DNA of 64,000 nt from Symsagittifera roscoffensis (taxonomy: Eukaryota > Xenacoelomorpha > Acoela > Convolutidae): positions 37,456,686 through 37,520,685 of the forward strand of contig NC_087067.1 of NCBI RefSeq assembly GCF_963678635.1, given 5' to 3'. Below the pieces are notes generated by a model that saw nothing but the letters and a program-made list of their open reading frames with translations, did not search any database and had not been told where the DNA came from. Numbering within the stretch: position 1 is the stretch's first letter; every line of letters starts with the position of its first letter. Position numbers and translations under genes: made by a program. Below, piece after piece: positions 1 through 11,327 of the stretch.

Positions 1-1093
1 AGGTACATCCCAAAGATTATTTATTCAAGATTAACAAGCAATGGCATTTTTGGGAGAACTCACATCGCTCGCAACACATTTTCGATTAGATCCCGCAATC
101 ATATGATTGCTAGGCATCTTCAAAATGTTTTGCGATGCTGAACTTCGCACCACTTGAGATACAATAATTATTGGATGAGTGCACCATGACTCTAAAAAAT
201 AGCAAACAGAACTGCGAACTATGTTAGAGTTGAAGGAACTGGAAAACGAAAAAATAAACAAAAGAAAAAGTGCTATTTTTTTTTGGTTTTGAAAATATTG
301 GGTCCTAGTGGGGTTGAATTTGGGCATTAAAAACATTTGTGCCAGAGTCTTAATGATTTCAAAAGTACTAACGAACAATTTGGCAAAAACAAATCGGTAA
401 AAAGCAGACAGAAATGAAGCCGACATTTAAAAAGCTGAAACTCAGCCGTAAATTTTTGTCTAAAAAGATATAGGAGAAAAATTTTCAAGTAACGCCTACA
501 TAGGATCCAACGATTATTATAAAATTAGCGTATGCAAAATAGACTACCTCATTTGGAAACCAAACTGACAGAGCTTAAACCGACAACCATGAAGCCAAAA
601 AACCATCAGTAGAAAATTAATATGAAAACTCTATAACTATACATATAATGGTTTGAGTTCTAGATATATCAAGAGTAGTAACTAACATCTGGTAGTTACA
701 TTTGGTTTTTCATGAAATTGAGCATGTCAGCAGCATAGCAGCATCATGAAAGATTAACTGATTTTGTTACACTGGTTATTAACAATACAAAATACATAAT
801 AAAAACGACGCCCGTAAAAGAAAAAAAGAAACAAGAAAATTATTTTCCCCAAAAATTTCAGCTTGAAAAAATTACGCTTCTGAATGCCGTGTGACACTTT
901 TCACATTTTTGCTGACAAAACACTTTAATCAAATTGCAAAAAAACCTTTTCCGGAAATGTATAGAAAATTTTGTATGTTTTTTACGCAAACGCTATTCCA
1001 TCAACTTGAATAGATTTCAAGTAACGGTGCTCAAACTTGAAACAAAACAATAAGCTAAAATGTTTCCACGCACTTGTAGTTGCAAAATAACCA
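1..1093. other. AT-rich DNA without recognised gene
   Basis: Apart from the palindromic motif at 132-164 and a TTGAGCATGTCAG word near 717 that recurs at 3,118 and 7,150, I see nothing. The 131-codon minus-strand frame at 31-426 has no coding features. Confidence 0.6.
132..164. repeat. Dispersed palindromic motif copy
   Basis: GCGATGCTGAACTTCGCACC then ACTTGAGATACAA, matching the satellite-associated module. Confidence 0.6.
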
Positions 1094-2377
1094 GAATCGA
1101 TGCATTCGAAAAAAAGAAAGTGGAGGGAAACTTAATTTAAAAAAATTCTCGTCTAACAAAATGTTTTGAGTGCATAAAAATCAAAATTTTAATTACCTTG
1201 TTGAAAATGAAGAAAGAGAGTACTTAAAATTCAACCAAAAACATCAAAAAATAAAACGGCAGGTAAGCCGACAAACATTGTAATGCAATCAAAAAGCCGA
1301 CAAAAAATTCAGTTTGTTTTCAAGTGTAAACCAGTATCGCTCTAGTAGCTCTAGACCAAATTTTAAATAACAATGCAACCTGGCAAACTCGAGCTGACGT
1401 GCAACTTGGAGTGTTTGGAAATGGAGACTTTAAAATTGGAGATCGTGTGAACAAAGTTCTTTACGGGGGAAAAATCTAGTACCCGATTGCAATACCCTTG
1501 TTTATCGCAAGGGTACTCACTACAAAGTCATCAGCAGTCATATCAATTTAAAAATTACTGAGTTAGCTCAAAACTATTTTTAATTTTAGTTTAATATTTT
1601 CTTTTAAAAAATATGCTCTTTAGAAAATAATTTGAGCAAAAATAAACACAATTGATAGTCCGACCAAAAACAAATCGTAAAAAATATAGAGAAAAAAACT
1701 CCCTGAGGCGGGAAATAGACGGGAATCAATCATAACATTTTTGTCGTAGAATCGACACATTCGAAAAAAGAAATTGTTAGGAAACTTTCTATAATTAAAA
1801 AAAATCCTCTAAAAATCTTCAAAAAAACAGGAATCTTTTTACCCTCTTGAAAAAAAAGAAAAAAATAAGAAAGCAAACTCCCAAAATATCAAGAAATAAA
1901 AAAAAACTTGTCAAGTAAGCCGACAAACATTGGGAAGAAATCAAAAACCGACAAAAATCAACTTAATTTTGAAAATTGTTTTATCTGTAGACCCAGTATC
2001 GCTCTAGTAGCTCTCGACCAGATGTTAATTAACAATGCAACCTCAACCAGATGTTAATTAACAATTCAATCTCTCCAAATTGACTGACGTGAAATTTGGA
2101 GAAATTGGAAGTGGAGACTTTGAAATTGGAGATCGTGTGAACAAAGTTTTTTACGAGGGAAAAGTCTAGTACCCGATTTCCATATCAATTAACAAATTAC
2201 AGGATTAGATCTCTTCAATTTTAGTTTAAAATTTTCTTTCATGAAAAAAATATAATCTTTGCAAATCAAATCGAGCAAAAACAAACACTTGATATCCGAC
2301 CAAAAACAAATCAAAAGAGAAGAATTTCATATAAAAAGCTCTCTGAGGCGGGAGTTAGACGGGAACCAACCCAACTT
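1094..2377 (+). repeat. Tandem duplication of ~650 bp with an exon-like segment
   Basis: Copies at about 1094-1737 and 1748-2377 share GTAAGCCGACAAACATTG, CAGTATCGCTCTAGTAGCTC, GATCGTGTGAACAAAGTT and CCTGAGGCGGGA. After CCAG|TATCGCTC, copy 1 has a 45-codon frame ending DFKIGDRVNKVLYGGKI-stop (TAG at about 1477). Copy 2 ends DFEIGDRVNKVFYEGKV-stop, but its upstream part carries a small internal duplication and a stop. The peptide likeness suggests a duplicated 3' exon, now probably dead. I do not recognise the protein. Confidence 0.6.
1493..1515. repeat. Short perfect hairpin after the exon-like segment
   Basis: TACCCTTG, a 7-nt loop, then CAAGGGTA. A related stem with a G-T wobble is at 3,210-3,235 (ACCTTTG...CAAGGGT). 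Confidence 0.6.
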
Positions 2378-3117
2378 GTCGTTGCAAGCATGGACTGAAA
2401 AGGCAATAGCCGTTTCACTCACCCTTGATAATTGAAAAAGCAAAAGAAACTGCTAAGAATACGGTTGAAAAATTGACTTTTTTATACTGGAGGAAAAAAG
2501 TTTTGCTAAATTGAGTATATTTTAAAAAATCACGGTCCTTAAAAATTGGATTTCGTTGAGATACTTGAAAAGATAAGAACTTTGAGATTAAATGAAAAAG
2601 TAAAATTTATTACACTAGACAAAAATTTTAAGTTTAAATAAATTTATTAATAAAATTCAGGATCCTTACAGATTGAATTTGGTCAAGATAGGTAACAAAA
2701 TTTGGGTCAAAACCTGTTTGGGTCGAAAACAAAACTGTTGTCATAAAAAGTTTCATAAAACTTGGAACATTTTTAAGCCTTAACCAATGGGAACCACATA
2801 CCGCAATCTAATATATTTGATCTCGAAATTAAATTATTCAAATTAAATTTACTAAGCCGATACATCATAAACTGCAATTTTGAATATTTAAAAAAAACCC
2901 AATAATAGACTTATTAAACTTATAAACTACTGAATTTTCAGCTGAAAAAATCAAACACATGCTCTAGAAAAAAGCCAATTAAATCCCATCAGATTTTAAA
3001 AATGATGGTAAGAAACGGATCCGACAAAAATAGGAAAACCAAAAACCCGGAAAATTGAGACATTTTTTGAGAAATAATTACAACCTGAGCAGCTTTACCT
3101 AATTACTACTTAAAAAA
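2378..3117. other. AT-rich DNA, nothing recognised
   Basis: No open frame, repeat partner or structured motif was found here. Confidence 0.5.
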
Positions 3118-3237
3118 TTGAGCATGTCAGAAGATGAAGGAGTCCAGGAAACAAAATGAGTCCTGTGAACAAAGTCTTTTACGGAAAAAAGTGTAGAACC
3201 CGAATGCAATACCTTTGCTCAACGCAAGGGTTATGAA
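3118..3237 (+). repeat. Dispersed repeat, third copy of the GTGAACAAAGT segment
   Basis: TTGAGCATGTCAG, then GTGAACAAAGTCTTTTACGG, AAAAAAGTGTAGAACCCG and the hairpin remnant. A fourth copy is at 7,150-7,270. Confidence 0.65.
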
Positions 3238-3330
3238 CAGGGGCGGATTTAGGGGGGGGGGGGGCGGATGCTCCACCTCCCCTCAGGGATTCGACCTCCT
3301 GCCGACCCAAAGGGTTCCTTAATTAACGCT
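3238..3330. repeat. GC-rich CAGGGGCGGATTTAGGGG fragment, possible hAT-type end
   Basis: CAGGGGCGGATTTAGGGG followed by a run of G, then a tract with the B-box-like word AGGTCGAATCCC on the minus strand. CAGGGGCGGAT...G-run starts are common at ends of hAT-like non-autonomous elements in animal genomes. The opposite end was not found. Confidence 0.35.
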
Positions 3331-4026
3331 TGAGCAATCGCATATGATATTAAATCTATTTTTTTGCGGGAAAATTATACTAGGTTTTATAATGCGAGCT
3401 ACTATTTTTGACTCAACTGCAAAAAGTAATTGTTTCCTTTGAATATTCTTGAGCTAAACCGTCCACAAAAAAGGAGAAGCTAGATTTAGAAAAGAAGATG
3501 TTCACTTAGTTCAGAGCAACTTTTGCCAGCTAAGCAGGATCCAGCTTCTGTTCGATTATTTTTACTACAAAATTCATTTTATCCGATCTCAGACTTGTTT
3601 TTCTCAGTTCCTTTTTTTTCAAAAACAAATTGCATTTGTTTATGAGGTAGCGTTTAATTCGGAACGCGGCATTGACATTTAGAAAATGGGTATTTTTCAC
3701 AAAATAATTTCAATAAAATTTACAGTTGTAGATGTCTTCAGTTTTCACGAGTCGTTATTTCAATTGAGCTGTTAGAACACAGAGCTGTTAGAATAAAAAA
3801 AATTGACGACCTTTGTGCATATTCCGCCCAAGCTGCGCTCAAGAATATTTGAAAGACTCAACTGCAAAGAACAGCACAACGCAAAAATTAGTTGAACTTT
3901 TTACATATTTCAACTAGTACCTTGTTAATCAAGTTCAAACTACAAATTAGTTGAAATTCTATACCAAATACACAAAGCATATAGCAAAAAGCAAAGCCGA
4001 AAAACAGCAAGCCATCTGAAGCTATA
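3331..4026. other. Non-coding DNA before the Tc1-like element
   Basis: No gene or repeat partner recognised. Confidence 0.5.
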
Positions 4027-4760
4027 CAGTGCTGATTTAAATTATCCGGGCAAAACGAACAAAACTTGAATTTTCAAACGCGTTTTTCTCAAATTGGGTT
4101 AAGATTAGACAAAAAGTGAAGAGAATAAAAGTTGCTTAGAATTTCACCAGAATTAACATGGTGCCATTTTTTCTCCGAAATTCTCAACAAAAATTTTACC
4201 CCAAAAATGGGTCATTTTGGCTTTTTTCAATTAATCATGAATTACGCGGAAACTACTGTGTTAATTGATGAGAAAAATATATCACAGGAAGCCTCTTACG
4301 CAGCTCAACAAAGTTTAAGAGGGGTTAATTCTCCAAAAATTTGCGCAAATTGTTAAAAAATTTTTTTTTAAACAGAGATTCTGGGTTTTATATAGTAAAA
4401 ATCACATTTATTGACTATCAAGTGAAATTTTTTTTCTCTTATACTGGTTTTTGGAGATTTAACCCTTATTAAACTTTGTTGAGAAGCGTAAGAGGCTTCC
4501 TGTGATATAATTTTCTCATCAATTAACACAGTAGTTTCCGCGTAATTCTTGATTAATTGAAAAAAGCCAAAATGACCCATTTTTGGGGTAAAATTTTTGT
4601 TGAGAATTTCGGAGAAAAAATGGCACCATATTAATTCTGGTGAAATTCTAAGCAACTTTTGTTCTCTTCACTTTTTGTCTAATCATAACCCAATTTGAGA
4701 AAAACAGGTTTGAAAATTCAAGTTTTGTTCGATTTGTCCGGATAATTTAAATCAGCACTG
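4027..4760. mobile_element. Palindromic Tc1-like foldback element with TA target duplication
   Basis: Begins CAGTGCTGATTTAAATTATC and ends with its complement, flanked by TA at 4025-26 and 4761-62. The arms of about 320 bp are nearly perfect inverted copies and leave a spacer of about 100 bp. CAGTGCTG is the canonical start of Tc1-family inverted repeats. Small open frames appear in both arms because the arms are the same sequence; they show no transposase similarity. Confidence 0.8.
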
Positions 4761-5095
4761 TATTTAAAAAAAAATTATTTTCGCCTTTTATAATCATTAA
4801 ACTGCAAAATCAACCAATGCAAGCACACTAAATTCAACCTTGAGATTAAAAAATCTCACGTACAGACATCTGCACAAAAAAATACCAGCGAAGATCTAGC
4901 TCCACGCCAGTCTACTCCAGTATATCGAGGCAATGACTAAGAAAACGAATAGAAAGAATAATTTCTGTATGATAAACTAATTGCAAAATACCAAGGAGAA
5001 CTTCATTTGAAAGTTTAATTTAAAGGAGAGAAAATAGATTAAGTTAGTTTTGTCAATTCAGCTAAACTGTCGCACTTCAGGTTCATATCAAAATG

Positions 5096-6271
5096 TCACA
5101 TCGTCATCTGGATTTTCAGAGCGCCTTTCTGCTGAGCTGTTTCTATTGCTTTTTGCCACTGTGAGAAAGGAAAAACTGTCTGGATGAATTTGGCAGGGTT
5201 GATTTTCTTGTCTTTGAGCAGTTTCAATGCTGCTGGAATGGGCCCACACCTGCAGCAGTTAAAAGAATTGAATAAATTTCAAAAAAATGGCAGTGAATTG
5301 GCTAACGTCTTCGCCTCTCAATTCAATTGTCGTTATTTCAAAATCACGAAATATTCATCCAATCAAATCCGTGAATTGACGCACGCAATTCACAGCCCTA
5401 TCGAAAGCTTCATTTTTTCCGATGACTTTTTACCTTAGCCTGAAAGCCCATCTATTGCTTTGGTTGCTACATGTATTTGAGAAGTTATAACTGGAAGGGA
5501 ACTTGACTTGCCTAGAGCCGACTAGTTTGAGTTCCTTCACTACGACTAGGGTGGAGTCGAACACGTCATTCGTCGCACATGTAGTCTTCAGCACCACAGT
5601 GCCCATTGGCCGACACATGCTGATGGCCGACATAATTCCCAGAGCATTTCCTAATAAACATTCATTTTATTTCAATAACCCTCAAGGTAAAAAGTTTCGA
5701 TGGTTAATCAGTAACCTGCGGTCAAAAGCGTCACCAAGCCGTTTTTCATCATTAAATATACCCAGGACTCGCAAACAAGTATGTTTTTCTTTCTCTTGTT
5801 TCAAAATTAGGCAACTATTTAAACATTCAAAATCTAAATGTAACCTTCACACTTTCTATTTCAGAATTTTTCAATTAAAACTGAAAAATGTTTTGGTTAT
5901 AGTAAAAACAACTCGTTAACTGATTATTTCAAAAAATCAACGCCACAAGTCGACGTTAAGGTTTTTATTGCAAATTACATAGCTAATGCCAAATCCTCGA
6001 CAATACCGGCGAACGTTAGCATGTAGTCGGCAAAAAACAGCATTTAAATGTTTCAGACAGTTAATTTTACATTTAAATGTTTCAGACGTTTTTACGTGTT
6101 AAAATGACAGAAACTTGTTGAGCAGTTTCCTATTTTGAAGCCAAAAGGAGCAGTTTCAGGAATAAAAACTTCCTTCAGGTACGTTGACCGAAAAAGATAT
6201 TGTCAACAGTTAAACATTTACTATCAACGTTGCCTCTCCTCACTACACGACTGGGAGAGAGAGATAGAGAG

Positions 6272-6313
<42 letters not shown>

Positions 6314-9300
6314 GGTGAGTGTTTAGTGTGAGTGAGCGACCTGTGGCTTCGATGACAGTGTCGAAGTAGTCGATGAAGAGTGTCTTGGTCATGTCGCTGT
6401 GGTCGAACTTCTCCACTCCTCCCCCACTCAACATCATCTTGTGCTCGTACTTGCCCACCAACACCAATCTAGCACAACACACATTTTTACTCGTGGTTAT
6501 AAATGGAAAAATCGACGAAACAAAAATAGATTTATAAATAAAGGCCAGAGATGTTGGCCTTTTTTGAAGACGTCTACCCAAGACTTAAGAACTGTATTTC
6601 AGCAAGGACGTTTGAAAATTAGAAAAAAACTATCTGAATAGCTCAACGCTTTAAAGAAAACCATCAAAAACTTCGTGCTAACCTTTTCAGTTCTATGGCA
6701 GCACAGAGCACTTCGCAGATGAGGAGTCCCAGTTTTCCATCTCCTATCACACACACAATCTGGTCTCTGTGGACCAACTTCTGTTCTATGATCTTGACAG
6801 CAGCTGCTATGGGCTCACAGAACACTGCCGCCTCGTCACTGATTGAGTCGTGCACTGCAATGGAAACAAACGAATCCAAATGTTAATCAAGTGGCCTTAA
6901 GCCAAAAAATGCAGCAATCTCGCAAAATTATACCACGAAATCACTCCGCAAAAGTTCTACGTCACACAGAGGCAAAAACGAGCTTCGCAACTTGAGATTC
7001 AACAAAAAACAATGCGTTACATAATGAAAAAAGTTAATTTGAAAAAATAGCTTGTCGAAAAAATGCACCTACAAAAATTTCATGTTTGCATTGCACCTAA
7101 TCACTACTTAACCCAAATGCTGGTAGTTTTATTCAAATACTCAAGAAATTGAGCATGTCTTCAGTCGTGAAATTTACCATTCCTACTAAAATTGACCATT
7201 CTGTGAACAAAGTTGTTTACGGAAAAAAGTGTAGTACCCGGTTGCATATACCGCCAATAAAGTGCAAAGGGTGTTTTCAAGCAGATGTTGTAAAATGAGT
7301 TACACTTAAATTAGAGAAACAAGAGCTTTGCACCAAAACATTACAAAAAACGGGGACAATGATTAAAAATTCTACAACAGAAATTTTGGTTTCAAATAAC
7401 TAAAAATGTCGATTAAAAATTTTCTGGCGCTTATTCGAGGAAGCATATGCATGTCCATATGCATTTTTGTTTTCAAATTATTAAATTAATTGGATTTTTA
7501 TCAATTAAAAATTGAAGGAAAACTAACCATCAATGACATGAGTTGTTTCGATCACTTGATTTTATCTTACGTCGTAAGTGACTTTATCCAAACTAGTCAA
7601 ATCAGATAGCACTGGATTGCAATAATAAGACCTTGTCAAAAGGTACAATATTCAACTCATTGCCAGTAATATAGGCTTACGAAACTTGCTAGACGACGAC
7701 TGGCGTATCGAGAAGAGACAGTCTTCGAGTACTGCAGTCGTAGAAAAAATGCAGTTCTATTAGTGTTGCAACCCATCACCGTTATTAAGCGCAATTCGCA
7801 CTTATATTTTCCACTTTTGATCATTTACAACTATTGCATTAAATAGATATTAAAGTGGCGCAGAGACAATTCAGCCACAGACAATTCAGCCGATTTAAAA
7901 TACAGACAATTCAGCCAAAAAAAACTCAGACAATTCAGCCAAAGACAATTCGGCCGACTTAGATTAAAGAGACAAGATAAAAGGGAACAATAAAACTTTT
8001 CTAATTTGATTAGAGTCAGAAGGCTTTCAACAGTTTACCAAAGAAATGTAAAACATCAAATAACAAATTTCGAAGATCAAAACAAACTTGCTATGCATAA
8101 AGTTTTACGAAATATGTACGTTGAAGGTACACAGTTTTAAATACTTCTGTATATGGTCTCGATTGTAGTTTTTTGCGTTTTGAACGAGTTTATCATTTGC
8201 TATTGAATACTTGGGCTTCTGTTTTGTGATAATATCACCGGACATCAGTCTCTCTACATTAATTTCGGCGTTTTTTTGCTCATCTTTGAATCGTGTGATC
8301 AACTTGGGGAGGGCTGGATGCTTTGTCGATACGAATTTATTGGAGCTGCCATTCCAGGCCTCCAACGCATTGTTCGTACGAGGTTCTCCGCTGACCACCC
8401 GATTGAAAACGTTCCAATCGGCAATGTCAAACTTTGGTTTGACGCGTCTATTTCCTCGACAAGCACCAATATAGGTGTCTTCGAAGTAGTCTGATAGACT
8501 CTGGAATTCCTCTGAGGGATCCTCTTTTCGGAGCGCCTCAAAAGCGAAAATAACGTCGTCAATGAGAACGAATGCCAAGCAAATCATTTTTTTGACATTC
8601 AGTCGAAACTCATCATCGTCCATGTACTTGCGCGAAAAACCAAGTTTTTGTACATTGCGCCATACTGCTTGGCCCAGGTGGAAGAAACAGAATTGAATTT
8701 CTGTATCAGGCTGCATTTTTTTTATGGCGTTGCGAACAGCGGCTTCAAAGTCAATGACTACTTTTTTTCCAAATTGCTCTAAGCAGCCAAAAAGTTTTTC
8801 GTAAGTGTCTTGCGTCTTATTGGGCAGCAGAGCATACACCAAGGGTATAACTGCGTTTTCGATTACAATATACTTGAGTAGTTGTTAGAGAGTTAGTATG
8901 TTCATTGGTCTGTGTTTTCTGGGACGTAAGTTTTACCTTAATTTATCCCTATTTTTCCTTTAACGCATTGCATTGTCTGGAAATTATTTTTCTTTTTATT
9001 CTAGAGAATATTGACTGACCTGCATGTAGGTTAGCAATGGGCAGCACGAGGTACTCTGCGAATGCACCTGCCCTGTTGCGGATTCCGATGACACTCCTCT
9101 GGGGACAGTGGTACTTCTGCATGGGGGATCCCTGCTGCTGCATGCACACGTGACACCTCCCACACGATATGTTGATGTCACCCACCACTCTCTGTCCCAC
9201 AGAGACACCTGCAAAGCAAACCAATCACGGAACTTAACCTGAGACCTCGCTCAGACTATCAAAAAACTATGGCTTCGTCGAATCATTCCAAGAAATGTCA

Positions 9301-9674
9301 TTAATTAGACAACAAAAACTTGGAAAGCTTACACTCTTTACTGTGTTTAGCTCAAAGCATTTAACCTATTCTCAAGAACGCCTTGATATATAACATCTTT
9401 TAGATATGGTATCAAAGCCTGGTGGACACTCCGTCTAAAATTGTGCGAGCTTACCTCCCCATGAGATCAATTCATTAGGCAGTCTAGCCACTCGGCCTAT
9501 GAACTCATGGCCCATTATGCCTTCAAACTGCGAATAGCCCTGGAGAATCTCCAGGTCTGTGTTGCAGATTCCCACTCTCAGAATCTGGACTAGCGCCTCG
9601 TCTGATGTTATATCTGGAACCGGAACCTCTAGTTCGGTCATTCCATTCTGCTTGTCGAACATAAGGCATTTCAT
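5096..9674 (-). CDS. Zinc-dependent medium-chain alcohol dehydrogenase, six exons, complete
   Basis: Six minus-strand exons join in frame: 9674-9455, 9208-9020, 6854-6683, 6468-6341, 5650-5512 and 5249-5096 (stop TGA at 5098-5096), giving about 333 aa. The N-terminal GroES-like domain has the catalytic-zinc signature GICNTDLE (Cys37) and GHE (His56-Glu57), with FCEP (Cys149-Glu150) further on. A structural-zinc lobe has Cys89, Cys92, Cys95 and Cys108, with a longer last spacer than usual. The Rossmann motif GDGKLG lies at 174-179. The ending PMGTVVLKTT...LVGSRCGP...GALKIQM is typical of NAD(P)-dependent MDR dehydrogenases. The expected reaction is oxidation of an alcohol, probably in the cytosol, since no targeting peptide is seen; the substrate is unknown. 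The ATG opens directly on the family N-terminus. Intron 5 has a GC donor (AG|GCAAGT); the others are GT-AG. ATTAAA at 5019-5014 could be the polyadenylation signal. From memory the sequence looks closer to bacterial than to classical animal ADHs. Confidence 0.93.
6255..6306. repeat. GA microsatellite in ADH intron 4
   Basis: Interrupted (GA)n beginning about 35 bp downstream of the exon 4 donor; on the transcribed strand it reads (CT)n. The two frames it creates on opposite strands are artefacts. Confidence 0.9.
7150..7270 (+). repeat. Dispersed repeat, fourth copy, inside ADH intron 2
   Basis: TTGAGCATGTCTTCAG, then GTGAACAAAGTTGTTTACGG and AAAAAAGTGTAGTACCCGG, close to the copy at 3,118. 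Confidence 0.65.
7856..7965. repeat. Short-repeat cluster, 3' end of the MULE relic
   Basis: Five near-identical copies of GACAATTCAGCC lie about 140 bp beyond the stop of the transposase fragment. By analogy with the cluster ends of the MULE at 20.2 kb this is its terminal repeat. No matching cluster is present on the other side. Confidence 0.7.
8105..8880 (-). pseudogene. MULE transposase fragment inside ADH intron 2
   Basis: The open frame at 8105-8842, extending without a start to about 8880, encodes VIPLVYALLPNK, then VVIDFEAAVRNAI (second catalytic Asp), CFFHLGQAVWR and WNVFNRVV.GEPRTNNALEAWN, all classic for animal MULE transposases, ending at a natural stop. The FLYWCH finger and first-Asp region are missing: the 5' half is truncated just before exon 2 of the dehydrogenase. 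It lies on the same strand as its host gene and is a different lineage from the element at 20.2 kb. Confidence 0.88.
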
Positions 9675-9783
9675 GGTGTAATATGCACAATCCAGACTTT
9701 ACTACTCAACTGGACTGTGAATTATGTTCAAGACTGGTTCGAGAATTGAGAATTGTAATTGAGCTAAGGAGCTAAGTAGATCA

Positions 9784-10148
9784 ATGGTGATATGATTGCT
9801 GTAATGGTTATTTAAGTCAGGATCTAAAAGTGATCACCGCGTAATAGGTTATCTCGTCAGGAGACGGGATTCATTTCTAGAAGCAATAATGATCGCACTG
9901 CAATCATTGTACCAAACACGAGAACATCTGAAAATAAATAAAACCATGAAACCCGAGCCCAGATTAATGAGTTAAAAGTATCTTTAATTTCTGATTTTTA
10001 AACTTGCGAATTAGATTTATGGTCTTTTCAGGTCAGCGCCTTTCATTTTCCAAAAAACTGAAATTAGTCATAATTGTTATTTAAAAAAGCCTAAATGTTC
10101 GCTGTTTTAATTCAAGCCATTTTTTCGTCGTTTTATTATGAAGGTAAA
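9784..10148 (+). repeat. Direct repeat, copy A (partner at 12,103-12,470)
   Basis: About 365 bp, closely similar to the partner throughout, for example GATATGATTGCTGTAATGG, CTCGTCAGGAGACGGGATTC and TATGGTCTTTTCAGGTCAG. It lies just upstream of the ADH start codon (transcription runs leftward), so it may overlap the promoter region. Confidence 0.85.
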
Positions 10149-10675
10149 CGCAATGGGCATTTGGCTCCAATAAAAGCAAAAAATGGCTTATTCAAAAAAT
10201 ATTGACCTCTCTGACGTTCCGCTGAAAAATCAGAATTCTAAAAACATGTAGTTCAAAAAGTTTATTATACAAGATAATTTCACCCATAAATTGTAATAAC
10301 TTTAATTTTAAATAGAGACAATTGTGATAAATTGGAAAAATGTCATGCATTTAGTGGATAAAAGACAGACTATTGCTAGACTTCGGTCAATATTGGCACA
10401 AGAATATCTGCGTAATTTATAAATTAGTTTTAAGTTTTAGCACCGTGATAACTAACTGTACAAACGATATAACACTATATGTCAAAACATTCCCAAATAT
10501 ATTATTTATTAAGATATTTCAAAAAAGATCGTTAATCAACCAATAATTATTTAAATTGAATTGGCATAACCTTTTTTGAAATAAGAAGTTTACGTTCCAT
10601 TGTTTTCTTACATTTATGCTTTCTCTATGAGGGTCCGCCTGTTTGTACGTTTCATTGTTTAAATTCAGCATTAAT
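10149..10675. other. AT-rich spacer, nothing recognised
   Basis: No open frame or repeat partner found. Confidence 0.5.
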
Positions 10676-10730
10676 TTTTCAACACAGAGGCGAAGCTGAA
10701 CTTCGTACCACTAGCGATATAAATAATGCC
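10676..10730. repeat. Dispersed palindromic motif, single copy
   Basis: ACAGAGGCGAAGCTGAACTTCG then TACCACTAGCGATATAAA. The same module sits in every 256-bp satellite monomer and at 132-164, 11,951-12,010, 57,417-57,454, 58,936-58,985 and 61,989-62,024. Confidence 0.7.
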
Positions 10731-11091
10731 AAAATCAAAAGATAAGCAAATGTTTCGTCCGGCGTTCTAAGTCTTTGCAAGCAGAATAATTGTTTTTCAA
10801 AATTTATCTCATCTTTGCTGAATTTGAATCTTCACAATCAAATTTGATTGAAACTTTCTACAAACATCAAGAGTCAGTCTAGCAATGAGCAGGAATGCTG
10901 CAGATATTTCATTGTTATATATACTGATGTGCTTATTTATGCGAGGTATGGACAATTTTGTTCTTATTACTCTATCATTCTGGTTGCCAATGCGTATCTG
11001 AGCAGCCAAGCGATTGCAGGGGAGCCATGCAATTGCAAGATCAAGCCGAGCAGGATGCTAACGAATGTCTTAAGAATTCAAAAATCCTAAA

Positions 11092-11327
11092 TCAACTAAG
11101 ATTAGACATGATGTTTTCAACGGGTCCCCTACTTGACAACAGTCTACGATAGCTAATAAACTGGCAGTTTCTGCGGATGACGTAGTAACAGTCAATTTGT
11201 AATATTTCCTGACAACTGGTGGAATTGCTCGAGGCGTGGAATGTGTCTTGCAACGTCCCGGTGAACTTGTTCGCCTGAGAGCAAGTGTCACCCATGCTGT
11301 TTTGAGTGACTTTGGGCGGACCTGCAT
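11092..11327 (-). CDS. Possible terminal exon of an unknown small secreted-type protein
   Basis: In a locally GC-richer island, the minus strand has an acceptor-like CTCCGCATGCAG at about 11,328, followed by an open frame of about 77 codons (GPPKVTQNSMGDTCSQANKF ... RGPVENIMSNLS) to the stop at 11,092. It has four cysteines and two N-x-S/T-like sites. An upstream overlapping frame (MSTILAAMLSFFAPSMTAFS) looks like a signal peptide but no donor joins the two convincingly. I do not recognise the protein. The plus strand also has short open frames at 10,848-11,152, so strand choice is uncertain. Confidence 0.3.

Noticed and set aside
31-426. 131-codon minus-strand open frame
   Set aside because: Low-complexity Phe/Ser/Lys composition typical of AT-rich DNA; it also overlaps a copy of the dispersed palindromic motif. 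No domain and no splice context.
4132-4655. Two similar open frames on opposite strands
   Set aside because: They are the two arms of one palindromic transposable element and show no transposase similarity.
5503-6326. Plus-strand frames opposite ADH exon 5 and the GA repeat
   Set aside because: Shadows of a real exon and of the microsatellite.
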